Shown piece after piece: positions 33,461-42,329 of a DNA stretch of 64,000 bases. Under the pieces are notes generated by a model. It did not search any database and was not told the origin of the DNA. It saw only the letters and a list, made by a program, of their open reading frames with translations. This stretch comes from DATMTS01 sp035564555. Its GTDB lineage: Bacteria > Actinomycetota > Actinomycetes > Actinomycetales > Microbacteriaceae. The translations under genes and the position numbers were made by a program. Location: contig DATMTS010000065.1 of the NCBI GenBank assembly GCA_035564555.1, positions 5,800 to 69,799 on the forward strand. Reading direction: 5' to 3'. Position 1 is the first letter of the stretch. Each line of letters opens with the position of its first letter.

Positions 33461-34033
33461 ATGTCGATTCAGGCGCCGATATCGCATCGAACGATGCTCG
33501 CGCGCGCGGCATGGCAGGCACCGGTCGTCGTCGTGCTGCTCGGGTTGGCAATACTGGCTCTCGGGGGCCGGATCGAACTGCTCGGCGCAGCATATCTCGC
33601 GCTCGTCACGCCGGAATTGTGCCGCATCGACTCCGCCGAGCATCGATTGCCGAACGCCATCGTGCTGCCCGCGCTGGCGTTGGCGGTCGCCGGCCCAGTA
33701 CTCGGGTGGGCGGTCACCGGAGCGCCGCCCACCGGTGCGTTGCTGGCCGGTGCGGCGAGCGGGTTCTTCCTGGTCGTGATGCATATTGCCGGTGGCTTGG
33801 GCATGGGGGACGTCAAGCTGGGAACGGCGCTCGGCCTGGGCCTCGGCTGCCTGGGACCGGTTGCTGCGCTCGCCGGTCCGGTCATCGGATTCCTGGCGGG
33901 CGGCGCGGCCGCGTTGATCGCGCTGCTGGTTCCCGCTCTCGGCCTCGGGCACCGGATGCCGTTCGGCCCGTTTCTGCTGTTCGGATACTGGGCCGCGATC
34001 ATGTTGATGCTGCTCCATCCGGTGGGGCAGTGA
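33461..34033 (+). CDS. A24 family prepilin-type peptidase
   Basis: The 190-residue membrane protein has about six helices and the two catalytic aspartates of type IV prepilin peptidases: CRIDSAEHRLPN and GLGMGDVKLGTALGL (GxGD). The N-terminal methyltransferase domain of full PilD is missing, as in the short FlaK/CpaA-like forms. No pilin, ATPase or assembly gene lies nearby, so its substrates must be encoded elsewhere. ATG at 33461 is preferred to an earlier GTG/ATG frame start because the preceding residues are not conserved. Confidence 0.85.
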   Translation: MSIQAPISHRTMLARAAWQAPVVVVLLGLAILALGGRIELLGAAYLALVTPELCRIDSAEHRLPNAIVLPALALAVAGPVLGWAVTGAPPTGALLAGAASGFFLVVMHIAGGLGMGDVKLGTALGLGLGCLGPVAALAGPVIGFLAGGAAALIALLVPALGLGHRMPFGPFLLFGYWAAIMLMLLHPVGQ

Positions 34034-34040
34034 GGCCGCG

Positions 34041-34081
34041 GGTCTCGACACGCGTGCTCGTGCCTCGCGCGCTACTCGACC
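34041..34081. repeat. REP-like palindromic repeat, intergenic copy
   Basis: A 41-base element starting GGTCTCGA and ending CTACTCGACC, whose two ends are partly complementary. It lies between the peptidase gene and the fumC stop. A second, diverged copy of the same length lies inside gcvP on the other strand (59991-60031; about 29 of 41 positions identical without gaps). Confidence 0.7.
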
Positions 34082-34100
34082 GCCGGGGCGGACGTTCGGC

Positions 34101-35504
34101 TCAGCCGGGGTGCGTCATCGAGAGAACGTCGAGCGCCTTGTCGAGCTGTTCCTCGGTGATCTCACCGCGCTCCACGAAGCCCAGGTCGATCACCGATTCG
34201 CGCACAGTGATGCCCTTGGCGACCGAGTTCTTGGCGATCTTGGCCGCGGCTTCGTAGCCGATGATCTTGTTCAACGGGGTGACGATCGACGGCGACGATT
34301 CCGCGAGCGCGCGAGCGCGCTCGATGTTCGCCTCCAGGCCGGACACCGTCTTGTCGGCGAGCAGCCGCGTCACGTTGGAGAGCAGCCGGATCGACTCCAG
34401 CAGCGCCGTTCCCATCACCGGGATGGCGACGTTGAGCTCGAACGATCCGGAGGCTCCGCTGAAGGCGATCGTGGCGTCGTTGCCGATCACGCGTGAGCAC
34501 ACCATGAGCGCGGCTTCGGGGATGACCGGATTGACCTTGCCCGGCATGATCGATGATCCGGGCTGCAGGTCGGGGATGTGCAGTTCACCGAGACCCGTGT
34601 TGGGACCGGACCCCATCCAGCGCAGGTCGTTGCAGATCTTCGTCAGACTCACGGCGATGACGCGAAGCGCACCGGAGGCCTCGACGAGCGAGTCGCGGTT
34701 CGCCTGAGCCTCGAAGTGATTGCGTGCCTCGGTGATCGGCAGTTCGGTCTCCGCGGTGAGCAACTCGATCACGAGCTGCGGGAATCCCGCCGGCGTGTTG
34801 ATGCCCGTTCCCACGGCGGTGCCGCCGAGCGGAACCTCGGCGACCCGATTCAGCGCGGACTGAACACGCTCGATGCCGAGCCGCATCTGTGCGGCGTATC
34901 CGCCGAACTCCTGGCCGAGTGTGACGGGCGTCGCATCCATCAGGTGGGTGCGACCGGACTTGACCGCGTCCTTCCAGAGTTCCGCCTTCTCCTCCAGCGA
35001 CACGGCGAGGTGGTCGAGAGCCGGGATCAGATCGTCGATCAGGGCGCCCGTGACGGCGATGTGCACCGAGGTCGGGAACACGTCGTTCGACGACTGCGAC
35101 GCGTTGACGTGGTCGTTCGGGTGCACCGGCCGACCCAGCCGGGTCGAAGCCAACGCTGCGAGCACCTCGTTCATGTTCATGTTCGAGGAGGTGCCCGACC
35201 CGGTCTGGTAGACATCCAACGGGAACTGCGCATCGTGCATGCCCGTGACGACCTCGTCGGCGGCGGCCGCGATGGCGTCGGCGATCGGCTGCTCCAGCAC
35301 ACCGAGCCGGGCGTTGGCGAGGGCCGCGGACTTCTTGATCCGCGCCAGTGCGGCGATCTGCGTGGACTCCAGGGTGGAACCCGAGATCGGGAAGTTCTCG
35401 ACCGCGCGTTGCGTCTGCGCCCCGTAGAGGGCGGATGCCGGCACCCGGACCTCGCCCATGGTGTCGTGTTCGATGCGGTACTCGCCGTCGACCTGGTCGT
35501 TCAC
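34101..35504 (-). CDS. fumC: class II fumarate hydratase
   Basis: Interconverts fumarate and malate in the TCA cycle. The 467-residue protein shows the superfamily signature GSSIMPGKVNP, the ASQSSNDVFPTSVH substrate site and the N-terminal DTMGEVRVPASALYGAQTQRA typical of FumC. Length is normal. It is the iron-free, heat-stable class. The beta-carbonic anhydrase gene lies 67 bases upstream on the same strand. Confidence 0.96.
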   Translation of the reverse strand: MNDQVDGEYRIEHDTMGEVRVPASALYGAQTQRAVENFPISGSTLESTQIAALARIKKSAALANARLGVLEQPIADAIAAAADEVVTGMHDAQFPLDVYQTGSGTSSNMNMNEVLAALASTRLGRPVHPNDHVNASQSSNDVFPTSVHIAVTGALIDDLIPALDHLAVSLEEKAELWKDAVKSGRTHLMDATPVTLGQEFGGYAAQMRLGIERVQSALNRVAEVPLGGTAVGTGINTPAGFPQLVIELLTAETELPITEARNHFEAQANRDSLVEASGALRVIAVSLTKICNDLRWMGSGPNTGLGELHIPDLQPGSSIMPGKVNPVIPEAALMVCSRVIGNDATIAFSGASGSFELNVAIPVMGTALLESIRLLSNVTRLLADKTVSGLEANIERARALAESSPSIVTPLNKIIGYEAAAKIAKNSVAKGITVRESVIDLGFVERGEITEEQLDKALDVLSMTHPG

Positions 35505-35571
35505 TTCGATGTGTTCCTTACTCTTCAGGTGGCTGGGGTGACTTGCCGCACCGGCGCGGGTGCTTGCGCCG

Positions 35572-36207
35572 TCAGTCGAGGCCGATCACCGTGTCGGGGA
35601 CGACGCGGCCTTCGTGCAGCCGGTAATTGGCTCCGACGATAGCCAGGCTACCCTCGGCGACGGCATACGAGACGACCTCGCTGCGCTGCAGCAACTCGCC
35701 CACGGTGTCGCGTAGATGCTCGCGCCCGACGGCTGCGGCGTCCACGGCCGACGGGTCGACGCTCTGGCCGGGACCGGTCTGAGAGACGCGGCGCACCGCG
35801 GGCACGATCGGCTCGATGAGGTGGGCGATCTGCTGCGGAAGAGCCGGCGCGTCCGGACCACGAGAATCGATGGCGGCGCGCACCGCCCCGCACTCGTCGT
35901 GCCCGAGCACCAGCAGCAGCGGTGTGTGCAGAACCGCGACGGCGTACTCGATCGAGCCGAGCACCGAATCGGAGACGACCTGCCCGGCATTGCGGATCAC
36001 GAAGGCATCCCCGAGCCCGAGGTCGAAGATGATCTCGGCCGCCAACCGGGAGTCGCTGCATCCGAACAACGCCACGAGCGGATCCTGAGCATGTGCCAGA
36101 TCCTGTCGGCGCTCCACGTCCTGTCGTGGATGCTCCGCTCCGCCCGAGATGAATCGCTCGTTTCCGCGCTGCAACTGCTCCCATGCCTGGGCGGGGGTCA
36201 GGGTCAC
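35572..36207 (-). CDS. beta-carbonic anhydrase
   Basis: Hydrates CO2 to bicarbonate. The 211-residue protein has all zinc ligands and the catalytic dyad: C50, D52 and R54 in FGCSDSRLAAEI, and H103 and C106 in LGHDECGAV. IRNAGQVVSDSVLGSIEYAV completes the active site. The start at 36207 overlaps the stop of the DUF4245 gene (36204) by four bases, so it belongs to the minus-strand unit xseA-xseB-DUF4245-carbonic anhydrase, perhaps on to fumC. Confidence 0.95.
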   Translation of the reverse strand: MTLTPAQAWEQLQRGNERFISGGAEHPRQDVERRQDLAHAQDPLVALFGCSDSRLAAEIIFDLGLGDAFVIRNAGQVVSDSVLGSIEYAVAVLHTPLLLVLGHDECGAVRAAIDSRGPDAPALPQQIAHLIEPIVPAVRRVSQTGPGQSVDPSAVDAAAVGREHLRDTVGELLQRSEVVSYAVAEGSLAIVGANYRLHEGRVVPDTVIGLD

Positions 36208-36866
36208 TTGGTACCGTCCTTCTGCTCGTCGGCGTTGATATCGGCCGCCAGAGCGTGTGCGACCGTGTCGAATTCCGGGTTGGATGCCGTGCCGAACACG
36301 ACGAACGTGCTGTCGCCGGCCGTCGTCGTCAGCGCATACTTCACGTCGCCGACGTCGCGAGGGGTGTCGCGGTTGTCATAGATGGTCCACGTCACGCCGC
36401 CGACGGTTCCGGTGCCGTCGGACGAGCTGTCGGCCAGTTGCGCCGCGAGCCAGGTGCTGTTCGCCTTGAAACCCTGCGTGATGCCGATGTACTGCTTCTT
36501 CGGGGTGATGAGCCCGATGTACCAGGAGTCGACGCCGTCGGCCGTGTCGGTGCGAAGCTGCGCGTTGTTCGAGGTCCATCCGCTCGGCAGAACAGGGGCG
36601 ACGAGCGGGTCGGGCTCGCTGCCCTGGCCCTGTGATGCGATCTTGGCGTAGTCGACGGCGGCGGTCGGAGACCCGCTCGGCCGCGGCACGGCGAGCACGA
36701 CGATCGCCACGAGTGCGAGTGTCGCCAGCAACGAGTAGACGAGGTTGTTGACGGTTTGGCGGCTGCGGTGGTTGCGCGACGATTCTGCCTTGCGGGCTGC
36801 GGTCTCCTCCGGCGTCTCCGGCCGGCCGAGCTCGGCGACGACGGCGGGGCGTTTGGCTGCGGTCAT
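36204..36866 (-). CDS. DUF4245 membrane-anchored protein
   Basis: The 220-residue protein has a short cytoplasmic N-terminus, one membrane helix (residues about 37-60, LVYSLLATLALVAIVVLAVP) and an extracytoplasmic domain of about 150 residues with WTSNNAQLR, WYIGLITPKKQYIGITQGF and GGVTWTIYDN, the DUF4245 pattern. The family is confined to actinobacteria and has no known role, but is regularly found beside xseA/xseB. ATG at 36866 overlaps the xseB stop by four bases, and its own stop overlaps the carbonic anhydrase start. Confidence 0.88.
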   Translation of the reverse strand: MTAAKRPAVVAELGRPETPEETAARKAESSRNHRSRQTVNNLVYSLLATLALVAIVVLAVPRPSGSPTAAVDYAKIASQGQGSEPDPLVAPVLPSGWTSNNAQLRTDTADGVDSWYIGLITPKKQYIGITQGFKANSTWLAAQLADSSSDGTGTVGGVTWTIYDNRDTPRDVGDVKYALTTTAGDSTFVVFGTASNPEFDTVAHALAADINADEQKDGTK

Positions 36867-37114
36867 TCGACTGACGCGGCTCCGGGCTGGGATGCCGTGC
36901 CTCCGGATGCTCCGACTCGCGCGGCTTCGAGGCGCGCTTTGGCGCCGATCAGCCACTGTTCGCATCGCGCGGCAAGAGCCTCGCCGCGCTCCCACAGGGC
37001 AAGCGACTGCTCGAGCGTCGGCGAACCCTGTTCCAGTTCGGCGACGACCCGGATCAGTTCGTCGCGAGCCTGCTCATAGCTCAATTCGGCGAGGTCGTCG
37101 TGTGCGGTGGGCAT
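36863..37114 (-). CDS. xseB: exodeoxyribonuclease VII small subunit
   Basis: The 83-residue XseB forms the multi-subunit stalk on XseA in exonuclease VII, which degrades single-stranded DNA. It shows LSYEQARDELIRVVAELEQG, PTLEQSLALWERGEALAARC, the family core. ATG at 37114 is chosen because GGAGAG precedes it; an in-frame ATG at 37126 would add four residues. It lies 13 bases after xseA and overlaps the next gene. Confidence 0.93.
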   Translation of the reverse strand: MPTAHDDLAELSYEQARDELIRVVAELEQGSPTLEQSLALWERGEALAARCEQWLIGAKARLEAARVGASGGTASQPGAASVE

Positions 37115-37127
37115 GATGCTCTCCATT

Positions 37128-38348
37128 CTACGTTCGGTCCTCGTGCGGACCGCCCGAGGTCGCATCCAATGCGCCGTCGGCCACGGTGATCAACAACGCG
37201 CTGCCGGTGGGGGCGGTCGTGCGGCTGCGCAGCACGTGGCCGTCGGCGGTCTGCACGATCGCGTAGCCGCGGTCGAGCGTCGACTGGGGCGAGAGGGTGC
37301 GCAGTCGCCCGGCCAGTTCCCATGTGGTCGTCTCGGCACGTTCGACGGCGCGTGCGACCAGTTCCGTCCCGCGTGCGACATAACGCGTCAGCTCGTCGGC
37401 GCGGTTCTGCACGATCCATTCCCGGTTCGCCAGAACGGGCCGGGATCGCAGCTGCGCGATGCGGTCGATCTCGGTACCGATCAACGCGGTCAGGCGGGTG
37501 AACATCCTCATCCTGCCCTGTTGCACCCGCAGCTGTTCCTCGGCGACGTCCGGAACGACGCGCTTGGCCGCATCCGTCGGAGTGGACGCTCTCAGATCCG
37601 CGACCTCGTCGAGCAGCGGACGGTCGTTCTCGTGGCCGATGGCGCTCACCACTGGAGTGCGACAGGCCGCCGCGGCACGCACCAGCGACTCGTCGCTGAA
37701 GCCGAGCAGGTTCTGGAAGTCCCCGCCGCCTCGGGCGACGATGATGACATCGACCTCGGGGTCGGCATCCAGGCTCGCGATGGCGGCCGTCACCTCCGAA
37801 ACGGTGCGATCGCCCTGCACCGCGGCGTGCACGACGCGAAATCGCACGGCCGGCCAGCGCAGTTGCGCGTTGCGCAGAACGTCTTTCTCGGCATCCGAAT
37901 CCTTGCCGGTGACCAGGCCGATGCAGTGCGGCAGGAACGGCAGGGGCTTCTTCCGGGCCGGGTCGAACAGTCCCTCGGATGCCAGGAGGGCGCGCAATCG
38001 TTCGAGGCGCTCGAGCAGATCGCCGAGCCCGACGTGGCGCATCTGATACACCTGCATCGTCAGGGTGCCGCCCTTGAGCCAGTAGTTGGGCTTGATCAGG
38101 GCGATCACCCGATCGCCCTGCGCCAAGTCGGCGGGGATCTTGGCGCGAACCGATGACCAGATCGTGAAGCCGACCGTGGCGTCCTGCTCGACGTCTTTCA
38201 GCTTGCCGTAGACGTTGCCGCCCGACACGCCCCATTGGGTGATCTCACCCTCCACCCACACGGTGCCGAGCCGGTCGATGTAGTCGCGCAGCTTCGTCGC
38301 CAACATTGCGACCGGCCACGGTGCATCGGCCGTGGCTGGTTCGGTCAT
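37128..38348 (-). CDS. xseA: exodeoxyribonuclease VII large subunit
   Basis: The catalytic subunit of exonuclease VII. The 406-residue protein starts with an OB-fold (VWVEGEITQWGVSGGNVYGKL) followed by the nuclease core with GLVTGKDSDAEKDVLRNAQLR, IIVARGGGDFQNLLGFSDES and ISAIGHENDRPLLDEVADLRAS-type motifs (here VVSAIGHENDRPLLDEVADL). The C-terminal part is shorter than in E. coli XseA (456 residues), as usual in actinobacteria. It is first in its operon and divergent from ispH. Confidence 0.95.
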   Translation of the reverse strand: MTEPATADAPWPVAMLATKLRDYIDRLGTVWVEGEITQWGVSGGNVYGKLKDVEQDATVGFTIWSSVRAKIPADLAQGDRVIALIKPNYWLKGGTLTMQVYQMRHVGLGDLLERLERLRALLASEGLFDPARKKPLPFLPHCIGLVTGKDSDAEKDVLRNAQLRWPAVRFRVVHAAVQGDRTVSEVTAAIASLDADPEVDVIIVARGGGDFQNLLGFSDESLVRAAAACRTPVVSAIGHENDRPLLDEVADLRASTPTDAAKRVVPDVAEEQLRVQQGRMRMFTRLTALIGTEIDRIAQLRSRPVLANREWIVQNRADELTRYVARGTELVARAVERAETTTWELAGRLRTLSPQSTLDRGYAIVQTADGHVLRSRTTAPTGSALLITVADGALDATSGGPHEDRT

Positions 38349-38409
38349 GGTGGCTCCTTTCGGGCGGCCGGCCGCGTCGGCCGCTCGGCGCGGTGTCAGG
38401 CACGCCGCC

Positions 38410-38415
38410 TAGACT
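38410..38415 (+). promoter_or_regulatory. -10 element, leaderless start of ispH
   Basis: TAGACT, seven bases (TGCGGGC), then GTG at 38423 with no ribosome site. The same TAGACTTGCGG string precedes glpX at 41321. Confidence 0.5.
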
Positions 38416-38422
38416 TGCGGGC

Positions 38423-39490
38423 GTGAATGAGTCGACCGTCAGCCTTCCGATGCCGAGCATCCCCGTGGTGCGCGGCCGGCTCAAGAATACCCCGGTCCTC
38501 GGACACAAGAGAGTGCTGCTGGCGACTCCCCGGGGCTACTGCGCGGGTGTCGACCGTGCAGTCGTCGCCGTCGAGAAAGCGCTCGAGCACTACGGCGCTC
38601 CGGTGTATGTGCGTAAGCAGATCGTGCACAACATCCATGTCGTCTCCACCCTCGAGCAGCAGGGCGCCGTCTTCGTCGACGAGGTCGACGAAGTGCCGGA
38701 GGGCGCCCACGTCGTCTTCAGCGCACACGGCGTGTCGCCCGCCGTCGTGAACGCCGCGGCTGAGCGCGGCTTGAAGGCGATCGACGCGACCTGTCCGCTG
38801 GTCACCAAGGTGCACCGGGAGGCGGTGCGCTTCGCTCGTGACGACTACGAGATCCTGCTGATCGGCCACGCCGGCCACGAAGAGGTCGAGGGCACCGCAG
38901 GGGAGGCCCCGCAGCACGTCACCCTGGTGAACAGCCCGGACGACGTGGACTCGCTGCAGGTGCGCGACCCGTCGAAGGTCGTCTGGCTGTCTCAGACCAC
39001 GCTGTCCGTCGACGAGACCATGGAGACCGTGCGTCGGCTGCGAGAGCGCTTCCCCGCTCTGCAGGACCCGCCGAGCGACGACATCTGCTACGCCACGCAG
39101 AACCGTCAGGTCGCGATCAAGAAGGTGGCCGAGGAGGCCGATCTGGTGATCGTCGTGGGGTCGGCGAACTCGTCGAACTCGGTGCGGCTCGTCGAGGTCG
39201 CGCTGGAGAACGGGGCGAAGGCCGCGTATCGGGTGGATTACGCGAGCGAGATCCGTCAGGAGTGGCTGGACGCCGCGACGACCGTGGGAGTCACCAGCGG
39301 CGCGTCCGTGCCGGAGGTTCTGGTGCGCGAAGTGCTCGAGCAGCTGGCGGATGCCGGTTACTCCGACGTGCACGAAGTCAAGACCGCGGAGGAAGACCTG
39401 ATGTTCTCGCTGCCGAAGGAACTGCGCCGCGACCTGAACGGACGGCGCGACCAGCGCGCCCTCGGCGGCCGCGCCGGAGGTGGGAGCTGA
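38423..39490 (+). CDS. ispH: 4-hydroxy-3-methylbut-2-enyl diphosphate reductase
   Basis: The last enzyme of the MEP isoprenoid pathway, an Fe-S reductase forming IPP and DMAPP. The 355-residue protein has its three cluster cysteines in ATPRGYCAGVDRA, KAIDATCPLVTKVH and SDDICYATQNRQ. The catalytic EH/SxN motifs IVHNIHVV, GHAGHEEVEG and GSANSSNSVRLVEVA are present. About 25 N-terminal residues precede the core. GTG at 38423 is preferred; an ATG at 38450 is possible. It overlaps the next gene by one base. Confidence 0.96.
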   Translation: MNESTVSLPMPSIPVVRGRLKNTPVLGHKRVLLATPRGYCAGVDRAVVAVEKALEHYGAPVYVRKQIVHNIHVVSTLEQQGAVFVDEVDEVPEGAHVVFSAHGVSPAVVNAAAERGLKAIDATCPLVTKVHREAVRFARDDYEILLIGHAGHEEVEGTAGEAPQHVTLVNSPDDVDSLQVRDPSKVVWLSQTTLSVDETMETVRRLRERFPALQDPPSDDICYATQNRQVAIKKVAEEADLVIVVGSANSSNSVRLVEVALENGAKAAYRVDYASEIRQEWLDAATTVGVTSGASVPEVLVREVLEQLADAGYSDVHEVKTAEEDLMFSLPKELRRDLNGRRDQRALGGRAGGGS

Positions 39491-40140
39491 TGGGCGATCA
39501 CGAGACACGACCACGCCCGCAATACGGCGAGTACGCCACGCCTGAGGAGCAGCTCGCCCGCATCAAGGACATCTCGGCGCACCCCTTCTCGGCCGAGCTC
39601 CACACGATCCGACCCGGTGCCTACGGGGAGAGCTCGAACGGAGCGTCCCCGGCCGATGCGGCTGGACCGCCGAACCGGTCGCAGCTCACGGCGCCCGAGC
39701 AGCTCGCGCCGCCCGAGCGCACCGGGCCGACGCACACCGTCCCGCGGCGTCCTGCGGTCCGGCAGCCTTCCTCGGCACGTGCGGTCGATCGCGTCGCCAC
39801 ACTCGCGCTGCTTGCCCTAGGCCTGTACAGCGTGTTGTCCACCATCGTCACGATGACCGACCTGGCGGGCTACCTGAACGACACCATGCAGCAGATCGGC
39901 GTGGGGACGTACGCAGCGACCCCGTTGACGGGTGTGATTGCGCTGATCATCTCCGTCGTCAACGTCGTGCTCTGGCTCGTCAGCGCGGTGCTGTCGGCGC
40001 GTTCGATGCGCGCCGGTCGCGTGAGCTTCTGGATTCCGCTGACCGCCGGTGTACTCGTGACGCTCGTCACTGCGACCTGCTACGGCGTGCTGTTGATGAA
40101 CGATCCCTCGTTCGTGCAGTACGTCATGCGCGGCGCCTGA
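39490..40140 (+). CDS. DUF6264-type membrane protein
   Basis: The 216-residue protein has a proline-rich, disordered cytoplasmic N-terminus of about 95 residues beginning RPRPQYGEYATPEEQ, then three membrane helices (VATLALLALGLYSVLSTIV; VIALIISVVNVVLWLVSAV; FWIPLTAGVLVTLVTATC). The PQYGEYA start with a tri-helix tail is typical of DUF6264 proteins of Microbacteriaceae. Function unknown. ATG at 39490 shares its A with the ispH stop codon, and GGTGGGAG upstream may serve as ribosome site, so the two are cotranscribed. Confidence 0.75.
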   Translation: MGDHETRPRPQYGEYATPEEQLARIKDISAHPFSAELHTIRPGAYGESSNGASPADAAGPPNRSQLTAPEQLAPPERTGPTHTVPRRPAVRQPSSARAVDRVATLALLALGLYSVLSTIVTMTDLAGYLNDTMQQIGVGTYAATPLTGVIALIISVVNVVLWLVSAVLSARSMRAGRVSFWIPLTAGVLVTLVTATCYGVLLMNDPSFVQYVMRGA

Positions 40141-40173
40141 GGGCCGAGACCCCCAGAACGCCGCGTCGCCTGG

Positions 40174-41202
<1,029 letters not shown>

Positions 41203-41239
41203 GGGAGATCTCCTCGAATGGTCCGTGATGTCGGGGCCA

Positions 41240-41245
41240 GTCTAA
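41240..41245 (-). promoter_or_regulatory. -10 element of the fbaA promoter
   Basis: TAGACT read on the minus strand, about 38 bases before the fbaA start codon. The leader then contains a good GAGGAGA ribosome site. Confidence 0.45.
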
Positions 41246-41320
41246 TGAGTGCCCGCGCGAGAGGTCGTGCCGCCGACGGGCAGAGGGCGGGGCCGGGCGG
41301 GCGACGGCAGTGTCCACCCA

Positions 41321-41326
41321 TAGACT
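41321..41326 (+). promoter_or_regulatory. -10 element, leaderless start of glpX
   Basis: TAGACT, six bases (TGCGGC), then GTG at 41333; no ribosome site. Confidence 0.5.
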
Positions 41327-41332
41327 TGCGGC

Positions 41333-42319
41333 GTGACGACGACTGACACGGCATCCCTGTACCTGCATCCGGATCGCAACCTCGCGATGGAACTCGTGCG
41401 CGCAACGGAGGCGGCGGCGATCCGGGCCACGCCCTGGATCGGCAAGGGCCGCAAGAACGACGCAGACGGCGCTGCCGTCGACGCGATGCGCGCCTTTCTC
41501 GGAACGGTGCACTTCGACGGACTCGTCGTGATCGGCGAGGGGGAGAAGGATGCCGCGCCCATGCTGTTCAACGGGGAACACGTCGGCAACGGCCGAGGTC
41601 CCGCCTGCGACATCGCCGTCGACCCGATCGACGGCACGTCGCTGACCGCAGCGGGTCGGCAGAACGCGCTCTCGGTCATCGCGGTGAGCGATCGAGGCAC
41701 CATGCTCGATGCGTCGAGCGTCTTCTACATGGACAAGATCGTCACGGGCCCCGAGGGCATCGGCGTGGTCGACATCCGCAAGCCGATCGGGGAGAACATC
41801 CGCGCGCTCGCGGCGGCCAAAGGCAAAGACGTCGGCGAGTTGCGCGTCGCGGTGCTCGATCGCCCGCGCCACCAGCAACTGATCGAGGAGATCAGGGATG
41901 CCGGCGCGGGCACCCGCCTGATGCTCGACGGCGACGTGGCCGGCGGAATCAACGCGGCTCGTTACGAATCACGGATCGACATGTGCGTCGGCGTCGGCGG
42001 CAGCCCGGAGGGCATCACCACGGCCTGTGCGATCAAGGCGCTCGGCGGCTTCATGCAGGGTGTGCTGGCGCCGCGCGACGACGCCGAACGGCAGAAGGCC
42101 GTCGAGTCGGGGCTTGAGCTCGACCGGGTGTACGAGGTCGACGAACTGGTCAAGGGCGACAACACGATCTTCGTCGCAACAGGCGTCACCGACGGCGGCC
42201 TGGTGGAGGGCGTGCGTCGAAAGGGACCGATCATCCGTACGAGCAGCATCGTCCTTCGCTCCAAGTCGGGCACGATCCGTCGCATGACGGCGGATCACCT
42301 CGTTGAGAAGTGGCTGTAG
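41333..42319 (+). CDS. glpX: class II fructose-1,6-bisphosphatase
   Basis: Hydrolyses fructose 1,6-bisphosphate in gluconeogenesis. The 328-residue GlpX protein has the metal and phosphate motifs IGKGRKNDADGAAVDAMR, VVIGEGEKDAAPML and the catalytic CDIAVDPIDGTSL. The C-terminal VGVGGSPEGITTACAIKALGG is diagnostic. It sits divergent to fbaA, with 130 bases containing two -10 boxes in opposite directions. Confidence 0.96.
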   Translation: MTTTDTASLYLHPDRNLAMELVRATEAAAIRATPWIGKGRKNDADGAAVDAMRAFLGTVHFDGLVVIGEGEKDAAPMLFNGEHVGNGRGPACDIAVDPIDGTSLTAAGRQNALSVIAVSDRGTMLDASSVFYMDKIVTGPEGIGVVDIRKPIGENIRALAAAKGKDVGELRVAVLDRPRHQQLIEEIRDAGAGTRLMLDGDVAGGINAARYESRIDMCVGVGGSPEGITTACAIKALGGFMQGVLAPRDDAERQKAVESGLELDRVYEVDELVKGDNTIFVATGVTDGGLVEGVRRKGPIIRTSSIVLRSKSGTIRRMTADHLVEKWL

Positions 42320-42329
42320 ACCGTACGGC

